Part shown: one piece after another, positions 1-10,482 of the stretch
Position numbering within the stretch: position 1 is the first letter of the stretch
Layout: every line of letters starts with the position of its first letter
NCBI GenBank assembly: GCA_024114885.1
Contig: CP099426.1
Coordinates: 1,674,001-1,738,000 of the forward strand
Reading direction: 5' to 3'
DNA length: 64,000 nucleotides
Source: Septoria linicola
Taxonomy: Eukaryota; Ascomycota; Dothideomycetes; Mycosphaerellales; Mycosphaerellaceae
The notes under the pieces: model-generated
The model's input: the letters and a program-made list of their open reading frames with translations, nothing else
The model's database searches: none
Told to the model about the DNA's origin: nothing
Program-made: the position numbers and the translations under genes

Positions 1-1104
1 TCCCAATGCAACGTATTATCCCAAAAGCTCAAGAGCGCTGAGAGAGACCTGAAGTCGATGCACGCTGAGATGGAAAAGGAGATGCTCAACGTACAGACCG
101 AATTGGAGGAATGCTGGACAGACCGACATTCAGACCAGGCATCTCACAAACTTCTCCAAGGGCAATATGACAGACTGAAAGACGATACTGTACAGCTTGA
201 GCTGGAAAGACTCGAAGCCGTTAAATCGCTTGCATCCTTGCAGGATGAATTCGATAAGCACATGGCTTTACAGGAAGCCAATGAGACACAGGGTGCTGCC
301 TACGAGGATCTGGAAACGTACAACGAGGAGCTTGAAGCTCGCCTTGTGGAGTTCGAGACGCGCATCGAGATCATGGAAAGCCAGGCCCACGAGACCCAAC
401 AGAGACAAATTGCTTCAGAGGAAGAGCTCGAGATTGCTCATTTGGAAGTCGAAACCATTCGGCAGGAATTGGAAGATGCACGTATCGAGCTGAACAGAGT
501 CTACCTCAGCTTGGGATCCAAGCCTAGTGCCTCCAGTGACTGCACAGACAGCGACGGCGAGTTCACCGGCGCTATCAACGACGTCCAGAACCCAGACGAT
601 GCCACGGTGATCGATCTGCAGTCCCGCATCGACGCGCTGGAGGACCGTTGCTCACTCTACAGTCAGCAGTTGACAACTGCTCAGAACCAGCTTGACACGC
701 TGCACGCTGCTCCCCGCGAGCTGACTGGAGCAGCACATGCACCAACGTACTCCGACGAGGGGCAGACCCAACTGTACGAGTATCAACAGCGCATCCTGCA
801 GCTCCAGCAGGAGAACCAGGCACACATCGAAAAGCAGAATCGACTAACAGCGCTCATGAACCAGGTTCGCGAGATGGTTGAGACCCTCGAAGCTGACAAG
901 GCAGCCCTAACGCTCGCCAACGAGACCTTGCAGAACCAGCGTCCGACACTTTCTCCCATTGATACATCAAGCATCAGCATCGCAGAGCCTCCGAAGTGGG
1001 CTGCACGCCGAGCTGCCTGGCGCGAAACTCCAGAATGGAAAGCACGATACGCGCTGTACCAGGAACAGTCACGACTGGCCGAGGAGGCCGCCGCTGCCGC
1101 ATAA
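1..1104 (+). CDS. Coiled-coil protein, 3' part of gene
   Basis: The frame is open from the first base of the window to a TAA at 1102-1104, so this is the C-terminal 367 residues of a longer protein whose start lies to the left. The residues up to about 170 and from about 215 to 310 are rich in Glu, Gln, Leu, Lys and Arg with heptad-like spacing, typical of long coiled coils. A Ser/Asp-rich break near residues 172-190 separates the two coils. The tail carries a Trp-rich stretch (WAARRAAWRETPEWKAR) followed by a run of alanines. No catalytic domain is visible. It could be a structural, cytoskeletal or vesicle-tethering protein, but I cannot name a family. There is no intron in the part seen. 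Confidence 0.8.
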   Translation, partial: SQCNVLSQKLKSAERDLKSMHAEMEKEMLNVQTELEECWTDRHSDQASHKLLQGQYDRLKDDTVQLELERLEAVKSLASLQDEFDKHMALQEANETQGAAYEDLETYNEELEARLVEFETRIEIMESQAHETQQRQIASEEELEIAHLEVETIRQELEDARIELNRVYLSLGSKPSASSDCTDSDGEFTGAINDVQNPDDATVIDLQSRIDALEDRCSLYSQQLTTAQNQLDTLHAAPRELTGAAHAPTYSDEGQTQLYEYQQRILQLQQENQAHIEKQNRLTALMNQVREMVETLEADKAALTLANETLQNQRPTLSPIDTSSISIAEPPKWAARRAAWRETPEWKARYALYQEQSRLAEEAAAAA

Positions 1105-1418
1105 TCGAGCAGGATTCAAAGCTCAACCCATCAGATTGCATGTGAGAACTATTCTCGCCGTTTTTTTTTCTATTATTGTACATTTCGTATATCACTTCAC
1201 ATTCGTTCCATACTCTTCCCTTTCATCTCGATCATATCTTACAGACTCGTTCTTCGTGTAGAGCCAACGTAGGTTCTTTGCCGGTGGCACCACGTGGCTG
1301 CCAATGGCTCTTGAAGCAGTCCTAGATCTCACCCTCTTGTGCAAAAGCGATTTAGCTCACATCTCGACACGGGCTGTGCCAGAGATGAAGCTGGCAAACG
1401 AGGATGCAGCATCATCTC
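1105..1418. other. Convergent intergenic region
   Basis: This is the 3'-to-3' gap between the coiled-coil gene and the DUF924 gene. It holds T-rich stretches (for example 1161-1170) that fit transcript 3' ends. I see no gene in it. Confidence 0.6.
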
Positions 1419-2318
1419 CTACTCTTTACTGCTCTGCTTGACCCCAAACGTCTCCCCAGTCTTCAGCCATTCCGCCTCCTCACTCGTAGTCATCCTTCCA
1501 AGTCCCTCATTCCTATGCGGAAACCTCCCAAACTGCTTCACTATATTGCGATGACTGATCGAGGCCTGCTCATTCGACTTCAAATCCTGAGAGACATTGT
1601 CGTCGCCGGCATCTACAGCGTCTTTCTGCCAGCTCTGAATAGCTGCTAGCGCCTCCTCCTGCGAAGCAAGATGCTCAGAATGAATCAAAGGCATCAGGAA
1701 CCATGAGTTTCGCACTGGATGAGCCCTATACCAGCTATTCGCGGCCGGGCTATTATCAGAAGCTGCTACGCCTGGCGTCTTGAATGATCGATAGACCGAC
1801 CACGCCAGACGATCATAGTGATTGTACACCAGTTTTAACTCATCCTGAGACCGAAACATATGCCGTGGCATCTGATCCAGCAGTAATATCAAGGCAAGCA
1901 GAGTATCCGCGCCGTCCTTCCCTGTCCCAACTTCAGCGACTAACGGCGCAGCGATCTCCTCAACTTGCTGCAGCTCTTTCTCATACCCTTTCCACTCAGG
2001 AAGACTCAACTTCTCTGGTCCAATGGATTTCACAGCCGGACCAAACATCTTGTGGACTTCATTATCCATATCCTTCAAGTCCTGTTCACTTCTCCCTTTG
2101 CCCCACCACCTCTTCAATGTCGTGTCATTCTGGGTCTTTGCATCCTCTTCTAGTCCCATAAACCAATAGTCGCGAACAGATTTATACAGAGATGGATTCC
2201 AGATATCCCGATCGAGCTGGAAGCGTTGCGGCGGAACTGCCATGCTCGCGTACGATCTACTGGCGAGAATACGACCAGTGCGGAGAGTGTACTTGGGCAA
2301 GACACGATTGAATAGCAT
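1419..2318 (-). CDS. DUF924 family protein, possibly mitochondrial
   Basis: A single-exon gene of 299 codons. The body matches the DUF924 family, an all-helical TPR-like fold known from bacteria and fungi. Visible hallmarks are an N-terminal VRDYWF segment, a WWGKGRSEQDLKDMD segment where the family has its charged W...D region, and the signature LALILLLDQMPRHMF (family form LLLDQFPRNIxR). The biochemical role of the family is not established. The first 25 residues are rich in Arg, Ser and hydrophobics and lack acidic residues, as in a mitochondrial targeting peptide. An alternative start is the second Met, at residue 26, just before the conserved region. It converges on the coiled-coil gene and is transcribed in the same direction as the aldehyde dehydrogenase gene. 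Confidence 0.85.
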   Translation of the reverse strand: MLFNRVLPKYTLRTGRILASRSYASMAVPPQRFQLDRDIWNPSLYKSVRDYWFMGLEEDAKTQNDTTLKRWWGKGRSEQDLKDMDNEVHKMFGPAVKSIGPEKLSLPEWKGYEKELQQVEEIAAPLVAEVGTGKDGADTLLALILLLDQMPRHMFRSQDELKLVYNHYDRLAWSVYRSFKTPGVAASDNSPAANSWYRAHPVRNSWFLMPLIHSEHLASQEEALAAIQSWQKDAVDAGDDNVSQDLKSNEQASISHRNIVKQFGRFPHRNEGLGRMTTSEEAEWLKTGETFGVKQSSKE

Positions 2319-2894
2319 AGCAGGAGCTTCTAGTAGATATAAATGCGGAAAGAGAGGTCTTACGATTTACTGACATACCGTACCAAAGTTATTGTAGTCG
2401 ACGCCAGTGCGTCATGGCAACAAAGCGTGCCAGAACGCGATGCTATACTATCTGACACCACCATCGGCGCGGGCACACTTGATGGCGGGCTTGAAAAATG
2501 ATCCTGCACATCTGCTTCGTAGCTGGAATCTCGCTGTCTACTGGAGGACGACGTCGAATTGCGATCACTAAGCAAGTTGGCCTTCGGTGCAACTCGCGCG
2601 AGTGAGATCCACAAGAGCTCGAGCGCCAAGAGATCCAGATCATGCAGGCAGGCCACCCTGCTGCTCGGTTCGAAGGATGACATAGAAAATGCGACTCTGA
2701 TGAACGACCGCAATGACTTGCCATCTCGCGGAAGAAGCGAGCTGCCACGATGTCCAGCATAGCGGAACGTCAATCGTGAAGAGGCGAAATGGACAGTGTG
2801 TTGTTTTTGAACTTTTTATTCATTTTTACATTCAGTGTCATGGCTTCATAACTAGATACAAGAAAAGCATTTCCCAGCCTTAGGGATGAATTGC
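2319..2894. other. Intergenic region between two minus-strand genes
   Basis: This should hold the DUF924 promoter and the 3' UTR of the aldehyde dehydrogenase gene (a T-rich run at 2802-2830 fits the latter). Short ORFs here show no recognisable domain. Confidence 0.5.
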
Positions 2895-4504
2895 TTAACC
2901 GAAGAGAGCATCTCCAAGACGGATGGAGACGGTCTTGTACTGGATGTAGTTGTCGATGGCGTTCTCGCCGAGCTCACGGCCAATACCGGACTCCTTGAAG
3001 CCTCCGAATGGCAGCTGGTGGTGCAGGGTGTTGTAAGTGTTGACCCAAACGGTACCAGCCTTGAGTGCGTTGGAGACCTCGATGGCGGTGTTGAGGTTCT
3101 TGGTGTGGACAGCGGCGGCCAGACCGTAGGTAGTGCTGTTGCCGATCTTAATGACCTCCTCCTTGGTCTTGAACTTGGAGATGGAGCACACTGGGCCGAA
3201 GATCTCCTCTTGCATGATTTGCATGTCCTCGGTGACGTTGGAGAAGATCGTTGGCTCGATGAAGTAGCCCTTGTCTCCCTTACGGTTACCGCCGATCTCG
3301 ACGTTGGCACCGGCATCCTTTCCTGCCTTGATGTAGCTGCGATGAATGTTAGTGATTGCGCTTGAGCGTATGACTATGTGAGCAACTCACTTCATGATGC
3401 GGTCAAACTGCACTTGCGAGACCTGTGGGCCCTGGAAGGTGTCCTTGGCGAATGGGTCGCCAACGACGTTCTTGGCAGCCCGCTCCTTGAAGCGCTGGAT
3501 GAACTTGTCGTAGATGCCCTCCTGGACGTAGATACGCGAACCGGCACAGCAGCACTGGCCGTGGTTGAAGAAGATACCGAAGTTGACCCATGAGATGGCG
3601 TTGTCAATGTCAGCATCGTCGAAGACAATGTTTGGCGACTTGCCACCGAGCTCGAGGGTGACCTTCTTCAAGTTGGAGCCAGCGGCGGCCTTGAGGATTT
3701 GACGACCGACAACGGTGGAACCAGTGAAGGCAACCTTGTCGACATCCATGTGCGAGGCAATGGCTGCACCAGCAACCTTACCGAAACCAGAGATGACGTT
3801 GACAACTCCTGGTGGGAAACCAGCCTCCTTGATGAGGGTGGCGGCAACGAGAGCACCAAGTGGGGTCTGCTCAGCAGTCTTCAGGACGACGGTGTTACCG
3901 GCAGCGATGGCTGGACCAATCTTCCATGCCCACATGAGCAGTGGGAAGTTCCATGGGATGATTTGTCCGCAAACACCGATTGGCTCCTTCTTGATGTAGT
4001 TGAAGGTGTCTGGGGTGGTGTCGACGACCTTGCCCTCGATCTTGTCGGCCCAACCTCCGTAGTATCGCAAGCAGCCTGCGGACATGCTGATATCAACCTT
4101 GGCCATGGCCTGGGCCTTTCCGTTGTCGAGTGCCTCAACAGATGCGAGCAGTTCGAGGTTCTTCTCGAAGAGCTCGGCGAGCTTCACCAGCAGCTTGCCA
4201 CGGTTCTCTGGAGTCTCCTGTCTCCATGGTCCCTCGAAAGCCTTGCGTGCGGCGGCGACAGCAATGTCGACATCCTTCTCGGTGGCCTCGTGGACAGAGG
4301 TGATGACCTCCTCCGTGGCTGGGTTGATGACCTCAAAGGTCTTGCCATCGACACCTTTCACGAACTCATTGTTGATGAAACTGGATTCACAGTCAGTCCC
4401 ATTGTTCGTTTTGCCACCCGCTTGTTGTCTGCCACTTACAGTCCGGTTGGCTGCGTGTACTTGCCAGAAGTTGGCGTATCAAGCTGGACGGAAAGATCAG
4501 ACAT
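2895..4504 (-). CDS. aldA: NAD(P)+ aldehyde dehydrogenase (AldA type)
   Basis: Three exons, 4504-4440, 4380-3391 and 3336-2895, join in frame to 498 residues, the usual length for AldA/ALDH1-2 enzymes. The product oxidises acetaldehyde and related aldehydes to acids. The N-terminus (MSDLSVQLDTPTSG) runs into the conserved GLFINNEFVKG. Further landmarks are the cofactor-site IIPWNFPLLMWAWK, the GFGKVAGAAIASHMD and FTGSTVVG segments, the catalytic glutamate in LELGGKSPNIVFDD, the nucleophile region FNHGQCCCAGSR (middle Cys), EEIFGPV and PFGGFKESGIGREL. The close match over the whole length to Aspergillus AldA supports a role in ethanol utilisation after alcohol dehydrogenase. Introns are 59 and 54 nt with GTAAGT and GTGAGT donors. 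The long antisense ORFs here are shadows of this strongly coding sequence. Confidence 0.96.
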
Positions 4505-5799
4505 ATTGGGTGGTTGTAGTCTCAGTGACTGGGTATCTCGATTAAAGGGGATTCTTTGCTTTTGTTCTCAGATCGCACAGCGATGAGTGATGAGAGGAGA
4601 GAATTGTAATCAAGAGCGAGGCAGAGGGGTTAAGTAGCAGTGGACATCACCGTCCCGCAACTGCTTGCTGCGGAATTAAGCTCTGGTAATTCAGTTTGGG
4701 AGAAGAAACAGCGATCTCCACTGCACCGCTCCACTTGCCCATGTACTCGCCCACAAGGGATGCTGGAAGTGGCTATCGTGTCGCTCTCGTCGTGCTGTGA
4801 ATGGCTGTCGGTGACATGGCTGGCTGCATGTTTACACGGTGATGGCGGGGCAATGGAGCTGAAGCGGGGAAAGCTAACGAGGGTCCTATGCTCTTACGCT
4901 TCCTTCGCCTGGTGGCGCGGCCAATGTTTTCCTTCTAGACCGGGAGCTGCACAGGTACAGATCTACAGAGGCTCTCGCGGCAGTTCGTCCCAAGAGCATG
5001 AGTACCCTGCGTGAGTTGTGCATTAGGGTCTTTGCACAAGGGAAGCTGCAGCAACAATAATGGTCGCTTATCAGCACAGCACAACCCTGCTAGCCATGAC
5101 GCCAGGTTCGGTGCACTTTACCACGAGCAGAATTACCAGTAGAGATAAGCAACACGTTGCCTGGACAGCTGGAGGTCTAGCAGACGCTTCTGCAAAGTAG
5201 GCGTTTGCGTTCCGTAGCCGCTGCATGAGGGGCAACGGCTCCGCTAGGCAAATCAACCGCGAGAGTGCGTGCTCAGAGAGCTCCGGCCTTAGCTCGACGA
5301 AGTTCGGAATGTGTCTGGGCCAAAGGCAAAACGTGCGATCGCTGTGGAGCTGGGCAGCTGCGGAATTACAAAACAGCCCTGTTCGGGACACTGCCGCTGG
5401 ATGCGTGACCGTGGGACCGTTCCGAGTCTCTCAATTGTGATTGAGCTCTTTCCAAGCAATTCAGGGCCGTCAACTCCCGGCCAGTCCGACTACTTGGCTG
5501 CTGGAACAATGTTCTGAGTGGTGCTGGGTAACGTGTTGTGTTGTTGGCAAGGAGAATAATCATAGTCGCAGTCTTATTTGAGTTCATCAATCCGTCTACT
5601 CCCAAAGCATCGAAGCTCTTCTGTCGTCGTCCGAAGGCATTCTCCACGCTCGAACGTCGTACTTGATACAATCTCGAAACTGAAAAGTCGAAGCAGAGCC
5701 GCCGCGTTACACCAGAAAGCTCGTCCGCCTGGAGCAGCCAGGCATCTCATAGAGACTGACGATTGCCTCAGTAACAATTGTCGTCTTAATGTATCCTCA
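4505..5799. other. Intergenic region, no gene seen
   Basis: 1.3 kb upstream of the aldehyde dehydrogenase gene and downstream of the mRNA-export gene. Only short ORFs without domains are present. The left few hundred bases should contain the aldehyde dehydrogenase promoter; I see no clear TATA box. Confidence 0.5.
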
Positions 5800-7390
5800 T
5801 CACATCACTTCGTCGACCATACCGGTATCGGCTCCATTTGTTGCAGGAGCAGCGGGCGCGGCACCGTTGGTCGTGGCAGCAGCATCACCACTGCCAAAGT
5901 AGTCCTGCATCTCTGCATCAAGCTCTTCCGCGGTCTTGGCCTTTGCTCGTCCTGCACGACCCGACTTGGGCTTCTTGCTCTTCTCGCTGGCGGCAGCTCC
6001 CTTGGTCGCCGCCTGGCCCTTAGTCGCGCCGGCCTGCTTGGGCTTCTCTTTCGCGGCACTCTTCGGTTGTTTGCTGGAGAGGATGTTAGATCTTTGCCAA
6101 TCGCAGATCGATAGGATACGTACGCTACGCGTTCGGAAAGTGGCTTCGGAGCTTGTGCTGGAGGGAGGGTCTTAGCACCCATGATAACTTCGATCTGTGG
6201 TAGATTAGCGCTGCGCACAAGGTGAAAATGGGCCGGGCAAACATACCCTCATCTTCTTGCCATCGACGATTGTGCCGTCCAGCTTCACGGCCTCGGCGCC
6301 GCCGGTAGATTTGCTGAATACAACTGTCGCAGATCCACGGCTGCGGCCAGTGGGGCCATAGTTGAGGATGACCTTCTTGACAGGTCCGACTGATGCACTG
6401 AAGTAGTCCTGAACACAATCAATGTTAGTCAACTCCCAGAGCTGTATACGAGTGACGCCCAAAGAAACAGGTTCCAGTCAGTCCGCATGGCGGCAGCAAG
6501 GATATGCGTGTCGTGGCTTCACAATTTAGCGCGGCAGCAGATGACCGAAGAAGGCAAGCAGCAGTGGTCGAGACATTCAGCATGCCCATGATCCCAACCT
6601 CGTTTCGTAGTGATTAGTGGCCATTGCGTATGCAGTATTGCTCTTGGTGTGCCTCGTAGGTCCTGCGCTGGATTGTGCACTAGTCGCCATCACCGACTTG
6701 AGCGCAAATACATGCATGCCGTTCTCCCCAACTGTCATCAGTGGACATCTCGACCCTCTGCGACTGCTGCGACCTGTGACTCTGCTCTAATGCTGCTTGC
6801 CCTCAATAATCATGCCACTGCTGCGCACATCTGCATCCATTACGTGCATGCTTGCCAGGCATGCGTTCGGTAAGGACTTCGCGCAAGATGTGTGGCGGCC
6901 AATCTGTACTCGCGCGGATCGCACTGTGCTTCGAAAAGCGGGCTGTTGCGGAGAAGATGCCATATGCCAATGCAGTCCCCAGGATCAGAATCCTTTTGGA
7001 GGGCGGAAGCCTTCACATATCCAAGTGTGTATGGCGCGCATACAATGTGAGACCAAAGTCGCGGCTCAAACGTGTACCGTGCAATCGGCGCGGTCAACGT
7101 ACCTTAATCAACGCCTCAGTCACATCCTCGGGCAGGCCAGAAACTGAGATCTTGCTCTCTCCCGAGGGAGTCAAGATGGCGGCGGCAGGGCCCTTTGGTG
7201 GCTTCGCGCCCTTGGTCTTCTTCGCGATACCGCCAGCTGGGGCGATCACAGCGGTGGTTGCGGCCTTCGATTTAGCGGCAGCCTTGCGTGCAGGCAAGCG
7301 TCCAGCACGGCCTCCTCGGCGGCCGCCGGCCGGACGGTCCTTCTGGTCCTTCATGATGGCGTCAAGAGACTTGTCGAGGTTTCCAGACAT
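5800..7390 (-). CDS. YRA1: mRNA export adaptor ALYREF/Yra1-like, RRM protein
   Basis: Four exons, 7390-7103, 6408-6247, 6194-6124 and 6073-5800, give 264 residues. The protein family couples mRNA packaging to export by binding RNA, the helicase Sub2/UAP56 and the Mex67/NXF1 receptor in the nucleus. The N-terminus MSGNLDKSLDAIM is the conserved Sub2-binding box. A basic Arg/Gly and Ala/Lys-rich region follows, then one RRM beginning at ISVSGLPEDV with the second RNP strand in GSATVVF. The C-terminus has the conserved acidic box AEELDAEMQDYF followed by an Ala/Thr/Asn-rich tail. Intron 1 is 694 nt (7102-6409, donor GTACGT, CTAAC near the acceptor), far longer than introns 2 (52 nt) and 3 (50 nt). 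It splits the RRM between LIK and DYF, the same place as the long regulatory intron of yeast YRA1. Divergent from the F-box gene. Confidence 0.93.
6409..7102 (-). promoter_or_regulatory. Long intron 1 of the YRA1-like gene, candidate autoregulatory intron
   Basis: This 694-nt intron is roughly ten times longer than the other introns in the window. On the minus strand the donor is GTACGT (7102-7097) and the acceptor is TTCAG ending at 6409, with GACTAAC about 20 nt upstream. Retaining it gives a stop two codons after exon 1. In budding yeast the long YRA1 intron at the matching codon mediates negative feedback on its own expression; that this intron does the same is inference. Confidence 0.6.
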
Positions 7391-7918
7391 GATTGACGTT
7401 GGATGTGTTGCGTTTAGGGTGGTGTTGTTTTTTTGGCGAAGATTCGGATGGCGCTGAAGTCGCGTGCTGGACGTGAGCAAGTGTACAGAAGTATTAGAGT
7501 TGCTTAAGTAGCTGAGAAGTAAGCGCTGGCGCGGTAGAAGCTGATGGATCGCGAAGTGAAGTAAATAAGGCAAGCTGGCTGAGGTGGGCGCAGTGTCGTG
7601 TGAGAGGGCGCGCAGTATTGATGTTATTGTCGCGCCTCGTATTGTGGTGGCAAAAACGCGTCCAATTGTCGTTGACGCAGCGCGCTGTTGATGGATGTGA
7701 CTATTGTCGGCGCGCGTGGTGATGTCGATGTTGAGGGTCAGGTTGGGAAGACGAGGAGACGAGACGCAGGAGCAAGGACAACTCGAGCGCGGAAGCGGCG
7801 AGCGGCGAGGCTGGGGCTTGGCATCCGCGCTTCACTGCTTTGAAGCAAACAGAAGACACGACAACTTCTTACAAGCAGTGACTCGCCCGGCCCTGCACTG
7901 GCTGCCTGCAGACGGGAC
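7391..7918. other. Divergent promoter region between YRA1-like and F-box genes
   Basis: 528 nt lie between the two start codons, with no ORF that looks like a gene. It must hold both promoters. It is rich in CGCG-type dinucleotides around 7610-7720. Confidence 0.6.
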
Positions 7919-8479
7919 ATGGCGGCTACATTGCACGGCTTACCGGATGAGCTTCTACTCATTGTTCTACGCAAGATCTCGCCGTTCGAACATTTGTGCA
8001 CCACACGTCTCGTGAACAGACACTTCCGGTCTTGCATCCACGACGTCATTTGCAAAGAACTTCTACCAACGCTACAGGTGCAGCTCAATGTATACGTAAA
8101 GGCGCACTATGTGGATGGCGAGCACCTTCCAGACTTGAACGTTGAGCTCAGGTTCGAGCCAGGCGACTCTTCGCCTGGTAGCGAGATGGCTATATTCCAT
8201 GTCACTGGAGCAGAGCCATCATCCGCTCTACCCAAAGCCATAGAAGCATGGAAAGCAGCGCAATCACATGGTGCCGATGGCATGTTATTGAGAGCTTGCT
8301 TGCCGGGCAAGAACGTTGTGTTTATTCGTGGCAGGGAATGGCAGCGGTTTTCGAGTGTTACAGCCAGAAACGATCTGAACTTGCTCCTCAACTGGAGGAA
8401 ACTCTTGCTGAAGTATCTCGGACAGGTGGAGAAGTTAATGAGGGCGAGTCGGTCTGGACCACAATTCCCTCTGTACTGA
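7919..8479 (+). CDS. Small F-box protein
   Basis: A single-exon gene of 186 residues. Residues 5-45 form an F-box: LHGLPDELLLIVLRKIS, then the conserved L.T.RLVNR.FR pattern. F-box proteins bind Skp1 in SCF ubiquitin ligases and recruit substrates through the rest of the protein. The remaining 140 residues show no LRR, WD40 or kelch repeats, so the substrate is unknown. A basic, Leu-rich helix near the C-terminus (LNLLLNWRKLLLKYLG) is the only other feature. The ATG chosen is the first in frame and directly precedes the F-box. Confidence 0.85.
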   Translation: MAATLHGLPDELLLIVLRKISPFEHLCTTRLVNRHFRSCIHDVICKELLPTLQVQLNVYVKAHYVDGEHLPDLNVELRFEPGDSSPGSEMAIFHVTGAEPSSALPKAIEAWKAAQSHGADGMLLRACLPGKNVVFIRGREWQRFSSVTARNDLNLLLNWRKLLLKYLGQVEKLMRASRSGPQFPLY

Positions 8480-8598
8480 TGTGACAAGGACTGTTCGTAG
8501 CCAGGCATGTGGAATAAATCGTGAGCGTGAAGAAGTTTCATTGCCATCAAGGCTGACTCATATCTCATAATTTTCATGCTACATATCATTGACCACGT

Positions 8599-10482
8599 CT
8601 ACAAGTGGACCGCAACACGCTTGGTCATGTACTTGTCAATGCCCCACAATCCAAAGCAGCTTGCGATCGCAAGAGCGCCGAATGGAATGCTGACGTAGAA
8701 TAGCAGCTGGAAGCACTGGGAATACAAGAGCTGGCCCGCTGTGACGATCGAGTCGTACTTCTCTGGCGTATCGATCTGTGGAAACAGCGACAGGTAGTGG
8801 TCGAGAGGTCCAGCAGTCATGGTCGTGACAAGCTTGGTGATGCCTGGTACATCAGGAATGCCTTCTGGAGTGACGAAGCCGGCGAGAACTGCTGGCAGAC
8901 CGATGGTCATCGTAGCCTTGGCCTTTACTTGCTCTCGGAAGATGTTGTAGAACATGGACTTGCCAATGACCTGGCCGATCATGCGGATGACGAGCGACAG
9001 TGCCACAGAGGTACCAATGAGGTCGTCTGGTGAGATGACAGAGAACACGACCTGCGAAGGCAGCAATACCGCTCCAACACCGATAAGACCGATGATCATT
9101 GGAGCCCATACAGTCGCAATGTTGTTCGGGTCATAGAGAGACATGCAGGAGATGCCGACGACTTGCATCTGGAAATAATCAGCATTGTGGTCAGAATCAC
9201 GTCCGTTATATTACTTACCACACAGAAGAAGATGAGCACATATTGGATGTGTCTCTTGAAAACGGTGATCAGGATAGCAGCAACGATGGCGCCTCCAGCG
9301 ATACAGAAGCCGAGTGGCAGCAGCCAGACGCCTGCATCCTTAAAACTGGCACCTAATTGCAAAAGCAAGTCAGCGACTATCTCACAGATCGTCTTATACT
9401 CTCTGGATAGCTTACCATAGACTGTGTATGTCATGATCGTCCAGAAAACGGTCAGGGGAACATAGTTGACACCCGAAGTGAAGCACAGAATTGATACGGA
9501 GAAGAAGTGTCGCTTGCTCTGGATCAATCGACCCGGGAACATCGGGTACTTCACGAAGAACTTCTCGTAGAGTCCGAAGATGACCAAGGTCACGACGCCG
9601 AAGACCAGCATGCAGATCACTTGTGGTGAGTTCCATGGATAGTCGGCTCCACCCCAGTTGATGCCGATCAGGAACAGGACAACGCCCAGAATGGAGAGAG
9701 CGCTACCGATGTAGTCGATACGCTTGAGCAGCTCCCACTTGGTAGCACCAATGGTCGCAGGTCGTGGCGGTGGCTTGTAGAATATCTGGAGCACGACGAA
9801 CGAGATGAACGACCATGTTCCGAGAAGAGCGAAGATGTACCTCCAGTCGTGCTCTGCGATGAGCTGACCATACAGCGAGGATGGTGCGAAAGGCATGAAA
9901 CCAATGACAATATAGCCAATGGTCGCTCCACGCTTGGAAACTGGTACCAATTCAGAGGCTGCTGCGATGACAGTCAGGATCTGAATGCCGATGGCTGCAC
10001 CTGCCATTGTTGCGCCAACCAGGAAGCAGCCGAAGTTTGGTGCTGCTCCTTGCAAGATGAATGCCAGGATGGCGAGCACCAAGCTGAATTGGATAATGCC
10101 TTTGCGGCCCATCAAGTCGGAGAGAGAGCCAACGAAGGGGGCAACGGCACCCGTGGCGATGTATGGGGCGACCAAGATCCAGACGACCTTCTCGATAGCA
10201 CCAAGGTCGAATGCGATGACTGTGAAGCAAGTGACAAAGAACAAAGGTGTCACCTCTGCTACGACAAATGCCATGGCGAGACCAAGCATAGTCATGAAGA
10301 AGCCGAAAGTGAGCTACGATGCCCATCAGTACGTTAAAACATTAGGCATGCTTGCGATCAATGCTCACCTTGTTCTCGCCCTCAGCGTCCTCACCATGTG
10401 AGCCTTTGCCATTGCTCAGGGTATCGCTGTTAGTGTCCACCGTCTCCATCTTCTCGACATCTTGTTGCTTCTCGTGCTCCAT
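8599..10482 (-). CDS. MFS transporter, TRI12 / siderophore-transporter-like family
   Basis: Four exons, 10482-10369, 10313-9416, 9352-9219 and 9168-8599, join in frame to 571 residues. After a 40-residue acidic cytosolic N-terminus come about 14 hydrophobic segments. The loop between TM2 and TM3 has the MFS motif A form GSLSDLMGRKGI. The length, the 14-TM layout and segments such as PGRLIQSKRHFF fit the fungal TRI12 family, which includes trichothecene efflux pumps and siderophore-iron transporters. The protein probably sits in the plasma membrane and moves a small organic molecule or chelate by proton coupling. The substrate cannot be read from sequence. It has no biosynthetic neighbour, so it is not clearly part of a metabolite cluster. 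Confidence 0.88.

Noticed and set aside
2360..2773. 137-codon and overlapping 105-codon minus-strand ORFs upstream of the DUF924 gene
   Set aside because: Both overlap one another in different frames, have no domain and lie in promoter sequence.
3699..4586. 295-codon plus-strand ORF antisense to the aldehyde dehydrogenase gene
   Set aside because: It lies entirely over a strongly coding, codon-biased gene and its extent follows from that bias; its translation has no domain. The same reasoning rejects long antisense ORFs over the prolyl-tRNA synthetase (27549-28502) and Lon genes.
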